Shown: positions 38,901-47,086 of the stretch, piece after piece
Position numbering within the stretch: position 1 is the first letter of the stretch
How the letters are laid out: every line of letters begins with the position of its first letter
Assembly (NCBI RefSeq): GCF_014358015.1
Contig: NZ_JACONV010000004.1
Location: 1 to 64,000, forward strand
From: Pseudomonas triticifolii
GTDB lineage: Bacteria; Pseudomonadota; Gammaproteobacteria; Pseudomonadales; Pseudomonadaceae
Direction: 5' to 3'
Length of the DNA: 64,000 nucleotides
Translations under genes and position numbers: made by a program
The notes under the pieces: generated by a model
What the model was told of the DNA's origin: nothing
Seen by the model: only the letters and a program-made list of their open reading frames with translations
Database searches by the model: none

Positions 38901-39732
38901 CTGGTATGCGTGGCAATGGAATGATCCAGCCATGTACGGCCATTTAATTATTGCCGCAGGAGGAATATCATCCATAATGAGTTCCATACTTGGCAGAGCA
39001 ATTCCTTTTTTTGGATTAAACCTGTATGGCTGGGCCGCCTTATTACTGCTAGTGGCTGGCATAGGACTTGTTTTACTGTTAAGCGCAACACCATTGAAAA
39101 CGTGGATGGCAAACGGCCCGTTTGGCGAAAGCGATGATAAAGATCAACATCTAAAAGATCCAACTGAAGCCCTTTACCACTTGATCAGCCTATTGGCAGG
39201 CATCCGCATTAGCGTAAATAAAAACCCCGCTTACGAGCCTCAAGCTAAATTCAACTTTCGAGCCAACACACCTCAACCAATAAGAAGCGCTGACAAAATC
39301 ATTCGTATTGAAAGCCGTTTGCCCGGACTAATTGGCGGACTTAGCAGTACAAATATAAAAGCCGAATGCAGACTAGCTCGAATCTACGGAAACATAGACA
39401 AGCAAGGAATGTATTACCAAACTTCAACTGAAGTGGATGACTATGCTCAGATACCAAAGGGCCAACGAATTACGAGCAACTCTCTGGAGCTATTCTTCTC
39501 CACTCCAGAAAAAACAAATACAACCAATTGGCCAAGGAAAACTTATAATCTTAAATGGGTGATCAGAGCTCAAATCATCCTGACACGCGGAAAAGAACTA
39601 CTGTATTTTCCTGCACCATCGATCAAAGATTCAACACAATATAATCCTGAACGAGCAAAACCTGATTTTAGCAAAATCAATCAAAGTTTTTGGGCAGATG
39701 AAATCACTTATGGAGACTCATCCAATGAGTGA
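35947..39732 (+). CDS. Large T6SS effector with MIX motif and hydrophobic C-terminus (VasX-like)
   Basis: 1261 residues. An N-terminal domain contains RAGYVYVF at 129-136, matching the MIX core hRxGhhYhh. The middle (about 200-900) is largely helical. The C-terminal part has several strongly hydrophobic segments: about 970-992 (VASGALLAGINFYDAWYAW), about 997-1025 and 1027-1051 (YGWAALLLLVAGIGLVLLLS). The order resembles the VasX group of pore-forming effectors. GC drops clearly from about 38550, that is from residue 870 onward. No signal peptide. The stop overlaps the first immunity-type gene by eight bases. Membrane permeabilisation is inferred. Confidence 0.85.
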   Translation: MTIGNMSAGPSCETGKFIVQIIGKDHEAGQKLLLSSADGSRTYPSRPEALEDEQCSCVLQVWDHVSGAQLELEIISTEGEPIRLPLLDETRITPRQADAQFNQVVPVLPFVALPGSNLPYDLGTPMLARAGYVYVFYRQKLWREVEVRISDTVTTYHDIDVARYRHEGGFNPGERNAIGVALDDIWLPAVWNNQRVLDVQLCFSEIQLSAPRLERLERDAAARTQRCTSPDLTCSKERFKRLYKGKPDGEAMLKAFSGFNAQHQITQSLMAPITAARLNLDQSVFPVSLVAPQRARQPGYERLLDHPALYLCDLLGQFPAKAREQANAFLDEADNGRTLNDTLSLELSALADAMQARLPADDEDATDSLALWQAQPNATDVLSKARQRQVCGVLLDDSNHRIRHLRQRIDSHQQLFGTCARYAIQHPHHASALLVHQLIIPPTIGGLKNPLNEVITSLSDTGRQAINQCTAAVQRMRVWRDMISVQSALVESLKRVTTLQTLADHLSLDGFEYVAALYDLSRTLTTLALSPSSVDPLAPGGTIVDAVTEVGFWEPQVSEGQTLLSQITNDRKHPLHVMLWPESDLETVCKPYEAPINEDKNLGDGRFRATELARFEDFPVPVPDTQVTLDAALLANLLAGDSLQNFFLINSGKATTAALVGIFENLQGAVDAAENALGKAEQTLASSKAKVASADIQSQSAINQLAEARDQPLSNARRININRQGRGVQQLRSMMPKRFGPAFLLKRNRVTSQHYVFGLEDLPTRSAMPNARYGEYLDPDGNPFRDIDPPVTPRGPLTSGEHHVLVIPRGHKTAQLVGDINRKLKAAQEAGHAVRETEQAFVRARSGLSQAIENLDATKSGPVYKFLRSTRFCAAVLMLEVWNVSSEEDGFEQAIREKGMLRAGAGWTAAVLDLAIAAEALTAKLSSTQSTQLMSRKIFYEISEASASRLLGAKLGESITKQISVRFFAQVASGALLAGINFYDAWYAWQWNDPAMYGHLIIAAGGISSIMSSILGRAIPFFGLNLYGWAALLLLVAGIGLVLLLSATPLKTWMANGPFGESDDKDQHLKDPTEALYHLISLLAGIRISVNKNPAYEPQAKFNFRANTPQPIRSADKIIRIESRLPGLIGGLSSTNIKAECRLARIYGNIDKQGMYYQTSTEVDDYAQIPKGQRITSNSLELFFSTPEKTNTTNWPRKTYNLKWVIRAQIILTRGKELLYFPAPSIKDSTQYNPERAKPDFSKINQSFWADEITYGDSSNE

Positions 39733-40783
39733 TTTTAACACCCAAAAATACTACGGCAATCAGTCATATCTTCCCGAAACCATACCTGAGCAGAAACCCT
39801 GTTTAAGGCAAAAGTCATTCGGCGCCACCTCAGAACGCCTGCCTTGGGGCTCGACCCAGCAAGTAGTATGCGATGGAATCATGCGGCAGTCGCCCCCTAA
39901 AAGCATGAAATTCTGGGAAGATATAGCGAAAGAAAAAGAAAAAAAGAAATCAGAAGGGACGTATATACCTAAACTATTCGAGGGTATAGAGCTTCATCAA
40001 AAATATGATCAAGAGAGCTTCAGGTTTGCACAACTTCCACTCAAATCACAATTTTGGATATTTTTGCTTTTTGCTGGGAAATGGGGCTTTTTAATACTGT
40101 TTCCTCTCACAGCGTTCGCACATGCAAAACTGATATCAGTCTCATATGACTCGTGGCAAGTGGTTACCATCGAGGCACTTCAAGGTTTATATCCTGTACT
40201 GGCTGGCATCCCTCTAATCTTATGGCTCATCGGCCACATCGTCATCAACCACTGCCCCCGCATCTGGTTCCGCCCTCCCAAAGGCCCGCTTTGGGAACTG
40301 AACCGCCGAACAGGACTGGTAACAATCTTCGACTACAAACGTCACCGAAAGGAAGGCGTAATCGACGAGTTCATCGCGCCGTTCTACGAGTTCGATGCCT
40401 ACATGCTCACCACTCGGGATCGTTACGGCTCCAACTATGGATTGCTGCTCCGTCATCGTTATGAAGACCGGCAGATCAATTTTCATTCACTGCTCGGCCC
40501 CGACGATTTCAAACATCGCCCCTGCGCGCTGTGGGATTTCCTGCAGAATTACATGGATGTCAGTCGACCGATCCCGGATATCCCGCTTTTCGAGCCCTAT
40601 AGGCACCTGGATCCGGTCACTGCGAGATACGACAAGGAAAACTCCCGCGACCCGCGCTACTGGATTGACATGGACGACGACACATTCAAGCAGCGAGTCG
40701 ATGAGATGTGGCAGCGTGCGTATGCCATTGATACGTTTACACGACCCAATCTGATGGATTTGTATGTCAGCTATAACGATTGA
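39725..40783 (+). CDS. Putative T6SS immunity protein, tandem copy 1
   Basis: 352 residues from ATG 39725, which lies inside the effector stop region. A hydrophilic N-terminus (YYGNQSYLPETIPEQKPC) is followed by two transmembrane segments (about 110-140 and 150-180), then a conserved cytosolic or periplasmic part: PPKGPLWELNRRTGLVTIFD, YEFDAYMLTTRDRYGSNYG and FTRPNLMDLYVSYND. The family resembles proteins I recall being named DUF6708; not verified. A membrane-embedded immunity protein suits a membrane-acting effector. Its second half resembles copy 4 most closely. Its first half has lower GC. Confidence 0.75.
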   Translation: MSDFNTQKYYGNQSYLPETIPEQKPCLRQKSFGATSERLPWGSTQQVVCDGIMRQSPPKSMKFWEDIAKEKEKKKSEGTYIPKLFEGIELHQKYDQESFRFAQLPLKSQFWIFLLFAGKWGFLILFPLTAFAHAKLISVSYDSWQVVTIEALQGLYPVLAGIPLILWLIGHIVINHCPRIWFRPPKGPLWELNRRTGLVTIFDYKRHRKEGVIDEFIAPFYEFDAYMLTTRDRYGSNYGLLLRHRYEDRQINFHSLLGPDDFKHRPCALWDFLQNYMDVSRPIPDIPLFEPYRHLDPVTARYDKENSRDPRYWIDMDDDTFKQRVDEMWQRAYAIDTFTRPNLMDLYVSYND

Positions 40784-40789
40784 GATTTT

Positions 40790-41851
40790 ATGAGTACGAC
40801 AAAGAGCGACCAATCGTATTACGGATCACAAGCCTACAGACCTAGCAATATTCCTGAACAGAAATCCTGTTTGAGGCGCAAGCCATTCGGCTCCAACTCG
40901 GTGCGCCTGCCTTGGGGCGCAACCCAACAAGTGGCATCGATTGGAGTTATGGAGCAATTAACCCCTAAAAACATGAGATCCCAGGAAGAGATAGCTAAAG
41001 AAAAAGAAAAACAGAAAGTAGAAGGAGCCTATACCGCTGAATTATTCGAAGATGTAGAACTTCACTCCAGATATGATCATGAACGATTTAAATTTTCACA
41101 ACTACCATTCACCTCTCAATTATGGCTTTACATTTTACAACTGGGGAAAGCCGGATGTATTTTGTTCACACCTATAATCATAGGCACTCACATTCTTGAC
41201 ATATCTACATCACGGGACTCTTGGCAGGATGTGACCATCGAGGCACTCTTGGAGGTTTATCCTATTTTTATTGGCATACCTTTACTGTGCTGGTCGTTAG
41301 GCCACATTGTGGTCAACCATTTCCCGAAGATATGGTTTCGCCCTCCCAAAGGCCCACTCTGGGAGCTAAACCGTAGAACCGGACTGGTGACAATCTTCGA
41401 CTACAAACGCCACCGCAAGGAAGGTGTGATCGACCAATTCGTTGCGCCTTTTTATGAGTTCGACGCCTACATGATCACCACACGAGATCGCCATGGTTCT
41501 TACTACGGTCTGCTGCTACGCCACCGTTATCAGAAACAGCAGATCAACTTCCATTCGCTGCTCGCCCCCGACGATATCAAACAACAGCCCTGTGCGCTAT
41601 GGGACTTCTTTCAGAACTATATGGATACCAGCCGCCCTTTACCCGACATTCCTTACTTTGAAGAGCATAGGCACCTAGACCCTGTAACAGCCAAATACGA
41701 CCGGGAAAACGGTCGTAACCCGCGCTACTGGATCGACATGGACGATGATACGTTCAAACAGCGGATGAACGTAATGTGGCAGCGTATCCGCACCATTGAT
41801 ACGTTCACACGGCCGAACCTGATGGAACTGTATGTCAGCTATAACGATTGA
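40790..41851 (+). CDS. Putative T6SS immunity protein, tandem copy 2
   Basis: 353 residues, full-length paralogue of copy 1, starting six bases after its stop with only a weak Shine-Dalgarno, so re-initiation is likely. Same order: YYGSQAYRPSNIPEQKSC, two transmembrane segments (TSQLWLYILQLGKAGCILFT and VYPIFIGIPLLCWSLGHIVV) and the conserved second half. It differs from copies 1 and 4 and agrees with copy 3 in RHGSYYGLLLRHRYQKQQIN and LLAPDD. This indicates two subfamilies within the array. Confidence 0.75.
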   Translation: MSTTKSDQSYYGSQAYRPSNIPEQKSCLRRKPFGSNSVRLPWGATQQVASIGVMEQLTPKNMRSQEEIAKEKEKQKVEGAYTAELFEDVELHSRYDHERFKFSQLPFTSQLWLYILQLGKAGCILFTPIIIGTHILDISTSRDSWQDVTIEALLEVYPIFIGIPLLCWSLGHIVVNHFPKIWFRPPKGPLWELNRRTGLVTIFDYKRHRKEGVIDQFVAPFYEFDAYMITTRDRHGSYYGLLLRHRYQKQQINFHSLLAPDDIKQQPCALWDFFQNYMDTSRPLPDIPYFEEHRHLDPVTAKYDRENGRNPRYWIDMDDDTFKQRMNVMWQRIRTIDTFTRPNLMELYVSYND

Positions 41852-41857
41852 GAATTT

Positions 41858-42919
41858 ATGAGTATGGCAAAGATAGATCAAGCGTATTACGGATCACAAG
41901 CCTACAAGCCTGGCAACATTCCTAGACAGGAATCCTGTTCGAGGCGCAAGTCATTCGGATCCACCTCGGTGCGCCTGCCTTGGGGTGCCACTAATCAACT
42001 AACACCCACAAGCGTTATGGAAGAGCTCACTCCTCATCGTATGAGATTCTGGGAAAAATTAGAGATAGAAAAAAAGGAGAAACTGGCCGAAGGTACTTAC
42101 ATTGCACCTTACTATGAAAAAATAGAATCCCATATAAAATATGATCATGAACGTTTCAGGTTTGCACTTTTGCCATTCACCTCACAACTATGGGTGTATA
42201 TGCTGCAGCTAGGAAAAATCGGATGCATTCTATTCTCACCCATGCTCGTGATCGCACATTTCGCCTTCATATCGGAATCACGCGACTCATGGCAAGAAGT
42301 TACAATCGAGTTACTCCAGGAAGTCTATCCGATATTTCTCGGGATACCCCTATTCTGCTGGGGACTAGGCCACATCGTTGTGAACTATTTCCCCAGCATC
42401 TGGCTCCGTGCTCCCAAAGGCCCACTCTGGGAATTGAACCGACGCACGGGTCTGGTGACTATCTTTGACTACAAACGTCACCGAAAAGACCGTGTGATCG
42501 ACGAGTTCGTTGCACCTTTTTATGAGTTCGACGCCTACATGACCACCACACGGGATCGCCATGGTTCTTACTACGGTCTGCTGCTACGTCACCGCTATCA
42601 GAAACAGCAGATCAACTTTCACTCACTGCTCGCCCCTGACGACTTTAAACAACGGCCCTGTGCGTTATGGGACTTCTTTCAGAACTACATGGATACCAGT
42701 CGCCCCATACCTGACATTCCATACTTTGAAGCCCATCGACATCTGGATCCGGTAACAGCCAAATACGACAAGGAAAACGGCCGCAATCCACGCTATTGGA
42801 TCGACATGGACGACGACACGTTCAAAGAGCGGGTGAATGCCATGTGGCAGCGTATCTATTCCATCGACACGTTTACACGGCCGAACCTGATGGAAAACAA
42901 TGTCAGCTATAACGATTGA
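41858..42919 (+). CDS. Putative T6SS immunity protein, tandem copy 3
   Basis: 353 residues, again six bases after the preceding stop. Closest to copy 2 in the second half. The N-terminal region is the most divergent of the four (SRRKSFGSTSVRLPWGATNQ then LTPTSVMEELTPHRMRFW). Two transmembrane segments are present (YMLQLGKIGCILFSPMLVIA; YPIFLGIPLFCWGLGHIVVN). The ending ENNVSYND shows a local change from LYVSYND. The role is inferred as for copy 1. Confidence 0.75.
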   Translation: MSMAKIDQAYYGSQAYKPGNIPRQESCSRRKSFGSTSVRLPWGATNQLTPTSVMEELTPHRMRFWEKLEIEKKEKLAEGTYIAPYYEKIESHIKYDHERFRFALLPFTSQLWVYMLQLGKIGCILFSPMLVIAHFAFISESRDSWQEVTIELLQEVYPIFLGIPLFCWGLGHIVVNYFPSIWLRAPKGPLWELNRRTGLVTIFDYKRHRKDRVIDEFVAPFYEFDAYMTTTRDRHGSYYGLLLRHRYQKQQINFHSLLAPDDFKQRPCALWDFFQNYMDTSRPIPDIPYFEAHRHLDPVTAKYDKENGRNPRYWIDMDDDTFKERVNAMWQRIYSIDTFTRPNLMENNVSYND

Positions 42920-42925
42920 GCATTT

Positions 42926-43987
42926 ATGAGTACGACAAAAAGCACTCCGCACTATTACGGCTCACAGGCCTACAGGCCTGGCAGTATTCCTGAACAAAAA
43001 CCCTGCCCGAGGCGTAAGTCATTCGGTTCTACCTCAGTTCGTCTGCCTTGGGGCTCAACCCAACAAGTGGCATCGAACGGAGTCATGGAGCAGTCAACCC
43101 CTATGAGCATGAGATTTTGGGAAAATATAGCAAAAGAAAACGAAAAACAGAAAAAAGAAGGAACCTATATCCGCAAACTCTTCGAGGACGTAGAACTTCA
43201 TCAAAAATATGACCAAGAGCATTTTAGATTCGCACAACTACCCTTCACATCTCAACTATGGCTTTATTTACTGCAACTGGGAAAAATTGGATGCATACTA
43301 TTTCTACCCATACTGATCTATATACATTTTCTTTCTATATATCAATCTAGAGAATCTTGGCAGGCTGTTACCCTTGAGCTACTCCAAGAGGTCTACCCCA
43401 TTTTTCTTGGAATACCCATGTTCTGCTGGGGGCTAGGTCACATCGTCGTAAACCATTTCCCAAAAATCTGGTTCCGCCCCCCCAAAGGCCCACTCTGGGA
43501 ACTGAACCGCCGAACCGGACTGGTCACAATATTCGATTACAAACGCCATCGAAAAGAAGGCGTAATAGACGAATTCATTGCGCCGTTCTATGAGTTCGAT
43601 GCCTACATGATCACGACTCGGGATCGTTACGGCTCCAATTACGGCTTGCTGATGCGGCATCGTTATGAAGACCAGCAGATCAACTTTCATTCATTGCTCG
43701 GCCCCGACGATTTGAAACATCGACCTTACGCGCTCTGGGATTTTCTGCAGAATTACATGGACGTCAGCAGACCGATCCCGGATATCCCGCTGTTCGAAGC
43801 CTACCGGGCTCTGGACCCTGTAACAGCAAAATATGACAAGGAAAACGGCCGCAACCCACGTTACTGGATCGACATGGACGAGGACATATTTAAACAGCGA
43901 GTGGATGCAATGTGGCAGCGCGCGTACGCCATCGACACGTTTACACGGCCAAATCTGATGGAACGCTATGTCAGTTACAACGACTGA
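42926..43987 (+). CDS. Putative T6SS immunity protein, tandem copy 4
   Basis: 353 residues, last of the array. The second half (RDRYGSNYGLLMRHRYEDQQ, FLQNYMDVSRPIPDIPLFEA) matches copy 1 rather than its neighbours 2 and 3. The membrane part (YLLQLGKIGCILFLPILIYI) resembles copies 2 and 3, so the gene looks mosaic. Nothing else belongs to the operon: a hairpin and the convergent bphP follow. Confidence 0.75.
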   Translation: MSTTKSTPHYYGSQAYRPGSIPEQKPCPRRKSFGSTSVRLPWGSTQQVASNGVMEQSTPMSMRFWENIAKENEKQKKEGTYIRKLFEDVELHQKYDQEHFRFAQLPFTSQLWLYLLQLGKIGCILFLPILIYIHFLSIYQSRESWQAVTLELLQEVYPIFLGIPMFCWGLGHIVVNHFPKIWFRPPKGPLWELNRRTGLVTIFDYKRHRKEGVIDEFIAPFYEFDAYMITTRDRYGSNYGLLMRHRYEDQQINFHSLLGPDDLKHRPYALWDFLQNYMDVSRPIPDIPLFEAYRALDPVTAKYDKENGRNPRYWIDMDEDIFKQRVDAMWQRAYAIDTFTRPNLMERYVSYND

Positions 43988-44007
43988 AAGAAGTCAGCAA
44001 AACAGCG

Positions 44008-44036
44008 GTCGGGAGCGAGTGTTCCTCACTCCCGAC
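44008..44036. terminator. Hairpin between the immunity array and bphP
   Basis: 8-bp stem GTCGGGAG/CTCCCGAC with a 13-nt loop between convergent genes. No U-tract, so termination strength is uncertain. Confidence 0.4.
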
Positions 44037-44040
44037 ACAC

Positions 44041-46278
44041 TCACTCCGCTCGAGGCACCGTGAACCGGAATTCACTGCCGTGCCCGACTTCGCTCTCCGC
44101 CGCCAGCACGCCGCCGTGGGCCTTGATGATGCCCTGGGAAATGTAAAGGCCCAACCCGGTGCCGCTCGGGTTGCCTTCCTTGACGGTCCAGTAGCGTTCG
44201 AAGATGTGCGGCAACTGTTCGGGCGGGATGCCTTCGCCGGAGTCGCGAACGGTGAAGACGATTTCTTCGCCACTGGACATGGCTGCCACGCCGATCTTGC
44301 CCAGCTTGGGGGTGAATTTGATGGCGTTGCCGATCAGGTTCGAGAGCACCTGGAACAGGCGCTCGGGGTCGGCCTTAACCTTGAGATCGGGCTCGGCGTC
44401 GAAGGAGATCTCGATGGACTTGTCCATCGCCAGCGGGGCGAGCAGTGAGTAGGCTTCTTCGAATATCTGGCTCACCTCAAGAGGCTGAGGCGTGATGGTG
44501 TAGCGGCCGGCCTCGATTTTCGAGGTATCGAGCAGGTCTTCGAGCAGCACGTTCATACGGCTGGCGGCCTGTTGCATGGTATCGATGGCCGAGGAGATGC
44601 GGCGCGACGTATGCGGGCCGTCGGAGCTGAAGGACTTCTGCATCATGCCGCACAGCATCGAGATGACGGTCATGGGATTGCGCAAGTCGTGGGATACGAC
44701 GGCCACCAGTTCGTCGCGGGCGCGCACGGCCTGTTGCTCACGGTTGACCTGACGGGCAAGGTCGTCTTCAAGTGCCGAGCGACGCAGGTCGTTGGCCGCG
44801 AACCGGTCGCCGTGACTCCATTTAGTCGCGATGCCGGTCATTTCGACTTTCCAGATCTCGAACGACGTGCGAGGCCTGAGGTGCATGCCGACGTCAGAGC
44901 TTTCCAGGTTCAACGGCTTGGTCGGGTCGCCGCTCCACTGGATGCTTTCCTTGACCTCGGGACGAAACCAGATCACACCGTTATCCACCGGCTTGGGCAG
45001 GCTCATGGCCAGAACGCCGCTGGCGATAGCCTGATAGGCCTCGGCGGGTGGATACACGCTGGACAGCTGATGAGTGGAGAACACTGGCTCGCCACTGGCC
45101 ATTATCCATGTGTGCAACGCGCTTATCTGTGCAGGCTCGGGACAGGTGCCGTAGCAGTGCATTTGCCGGTCTTCAATAATAGCCACGCCGGTCGCACCGA
45201 CCAGATCCATCAGCAGTTGCGGCTGATGGGACAGGCCGTCGAACACATTTTCTTCGGAAGTGATCATCGATTGATGCAGACGGCCGAGTGTCAGCAGCTT
45301 GGCCTCGCGTTGACGGCTGACTTCAAGCGCTTCCATTGCACTGATTTGCAGCGACAACACCTGACCGAGCGCCTGGCAGGCACTGCGCAGTTCGTGGGAA
45401 ACGTACAACGGTGTGCGATGGCCGCAACTGATCAGGCCCCACAGCTTGTCGCCCTGAATCAGCGAAACGCTCATCGAGGACAGCACGCCCATGTTTTTCA
45501 TGTACTGGCAGTGAATCGGCGAGACGCTGCGCAGGGTCGAGAAGCTCAGGTCGAGCTGCTGATAGGTGTCCGGGCGCAGCTGCGGCACCAGCGGCACAGG
45601 CGTGTAGTCGGCATCGGGGATGATGCGCAGCCAGTTGCGGCGGTACAGCTCGCGCGCCTGCTCGGGAATGTCCGAAGCCGGGAAGAACAGACCGTTGAAC
45701 AGCTCCATGGACGGCGAAGAGGCTTCGCCGATCACCTGACCATGGCCCTCTTCTTCGAAACGGTAGATCAGCACGCGGTCGTAGCCGGTCATTTTCTGGA
45801 CTTCGCGCACACTGATTTCGTAGAGCGTTTCCAGGTCCTTGGCCGCGTGCAACTGGCGCAGCATGCGCCCCAGATTGCCGGTGCGCTCAAGGTAGCTGAC
45901 GGCCTGGGCGTCCTTGTCCTGGATTTCGAGTTCCAGAATCAATGCGCCTTGGCTGCGGTGCATCATGGCTTCGAATTCGATGCCATTGACGTTGATGAGC
46001 AGGTGTGGCGCATCGACGAAGGATTCGTGAACACTGGCACTTCTGATCACATCGGTCCAGCCGGCACCCAGCGCGCGCTGCAGCGGCTGACCGATCACCT
46101 GCTGGGGCTCAATGCCGAGTACGGTATGAACGTTGCCGCTGACCTGAAGCACGGTCAGCTCAGGCTCGGTCAACGTGAACAGCAGACCATGGGGCTGAAT
46201 GGCCCCTGGAAACTGGATGGCTTCGTCAGCGCAATTGGCCAGGAGAGCGTCAAAAGAGTCCTTGTCGAGTTGGCTCAT
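44041..46278 (-). CDS. bphP: Bacteriophytochrome histidine kinase BphP
   Basis: 745 residues, PAS-GAF-PHY-HisKA-HATPase. The biliverdin-binding cysteine is C16 in LLANCADEAIQFPGAIQPHG. GAF features include FFPASDIPEQARELY (D203) and SPIHCQYMKNMGV (H256). The PHY tongue motif PRTSF is at 469-473. The kinase histidine is H530 in AVVSHDLRNPM, followed by G boxes ending GNPSGTGLGLYISQGI. It is a cytoplasmic red/far-red light sensor. Start 46278 overlaps the bphO stop by four bases. No response regulator gene adjoins it. Confidence 0.96.
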   Translation of the reverse strand: MSQLDKDSFDALLANCADEAIQFPGAIQPHGLLFTLTEPELTVLQVSGNVHTVLGIEPQQVIGQPLQRALGAGWTDVIRSASVHESFVDAPHLLINVNGIEFEAMMHRSQGALILELEIQDKDAQAVSYLERTGNLGRMLRQLHAAKDLETLYEISVREVQKMTGYDRVLIYRFEEEGHGQVIGEASSPSMELFNGLFFPASDIPEQARELYRRNWLRIIPDADYTPVPLVPQLRPDTYQQLDLSFSTLRSVSPIHCQYMKNMGVLSSMSVSLIQGDKLWGLISCGHRTPLYVSHELRSACQALGQVLSLQISAMEALEVSRQREAKLLTLGRLHQSMITSEENVFDGLSHQPQLLMDLVGATGVAIIEDRQMHCYGTCPEPAQISALHTWIMASGEPVFSTHQLSSVYPPAEAYQAIASGVLAMSLPKPVDNGVIWFRPEVKESIQWSGDPTKPLNLESSDVGMHLRPRTSFEIWKVEMTGIATKWSHGDRFAANDLRRSALEDDLARQVNREQQAVRARDELVAVVSHDLRNPMTVISMLCGMMQKSFSSDGPHTSRRISSAIDTMQQAASRMNVLLEDLLDTSKIEAGRYTITPQPLEVSQIFEEAYSLLAPLAMDKSIEISFDAEPDLKVKADPERLFQVLSNLIGNAIKFTPKLGKIGVAAMSSGEEIVFTVRDSGEGIPPEQLPHIFERYWTVKEGNPSGTGLGLYISQGIIKAHGGVLAAESEVGHGSEFRFTVPRAE

Positions 46279-46889
46279 AGCAGTACCTCTTGACCGTCGA
46301 GCCAGTGCTCGAAACATGCAAATGTGGAATGCGCCGCCTTTGCCGCAGCATCAGTAAAAACACGCTCACTGGGGAGAGTGTCCAGATAACTCAGAAATGC
46401 CTTCCAGCGCAGTCCGGTGTCGGCACCATAAACATTCAGAAACGCAGTGCCGCTCTGCTCATCAAGCCCGAGCCGTTTACTCACCTCACGCCGCAGAACC
46501 TGTCCGCCGAGTGTGGCCCCTTCGAGTACATACAACACACCCAGACAGGCACCTGGAGAGTCAATCACGGGTAGCTGTGAGCAGAGCTCAAGACGCTCAA
46601 TGTCCTGCTCAGTCATGCCCAACGTCCGCAGGTCATCAACCAGCACGGGGATTTTGACCCGCTCGTGTGGGACGAGTTCTGACGGAACCAGTGCACTGCT
46701 TCGTAAAGCCGACTCCAAAGGCAGATAAAACCCGTAATAGGCTTGCAGCAAACGAAGGTAAAGAGCGGCATCCAGGCTTGAAGAGAAGAACGGCATGCGT
46801 TTTTCGAGTTGACCATGGAGCTGATGGGTTTCAGCGCGAAGTACATCAAGCAACTTCAGGGGGTTGGAACAAGAAAACGTTGCCGGCAT
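46275..46889 (-). CDS. bphO: Heme oxygenase BphO
   Basis: 204 residues from the ATG at 46889; the 46-codon upstream frame is not protein-like. The heme-ligating histidine is H22 in LRAETHQLHGQLEKRMPFF. The distal region is GVLYVLEGATLGGQVLRREV. It makes biliverdin from heme for the phytochrome encoded by the overlapping downstream gene. The Shine-Dalgarno is weak. Confidence 0.93.
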   Translation of the reverse strand: MPATFSCSNPLKLLDVLRAETHQLHGQLEKRMPFFSSSLDAALYLRLLQAYYGFYLPLESALRSSALVPSELVPHERVKIPVLVDDLRTLGMTEQDIERLELCSQLPVIDSPGACLGVLYVLEGATLGGQVLRREVSKRLGLDEQSGTAFLNVYGADTGLRWKAFLSYLDTLPSERVFTDAAAKAAHSTFACFEHWLDGQEVLL

Positions 46890-47086
46890 CCAGTAAGGCT
46901 CTCGAAGATTCGATAAGGCAGAGAAAACGCGTCCGAGCGAAAATTGACGGACAAAATACAGACTGAATGCAAAACCCGACAGTTTTTTTCCGAATAGGCG
47001 ATGAAATACATAAGCTTTAAATGACACTCAACAGGTAATGCGCACGAACAGCTCAAAAACAGGCGTACGCAATGCTCTCCAGAGAC

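Noticed and set aside
40790..43987. Tandem repeats considered as a CRISPR-like or satellite array
   Set aside because: The about 1068-bp periodicity is four paralogous protein genes.
44572..46293. 573-codon open frame on the plus strand
   Set aside because: Antisense of bphP, with no family features.
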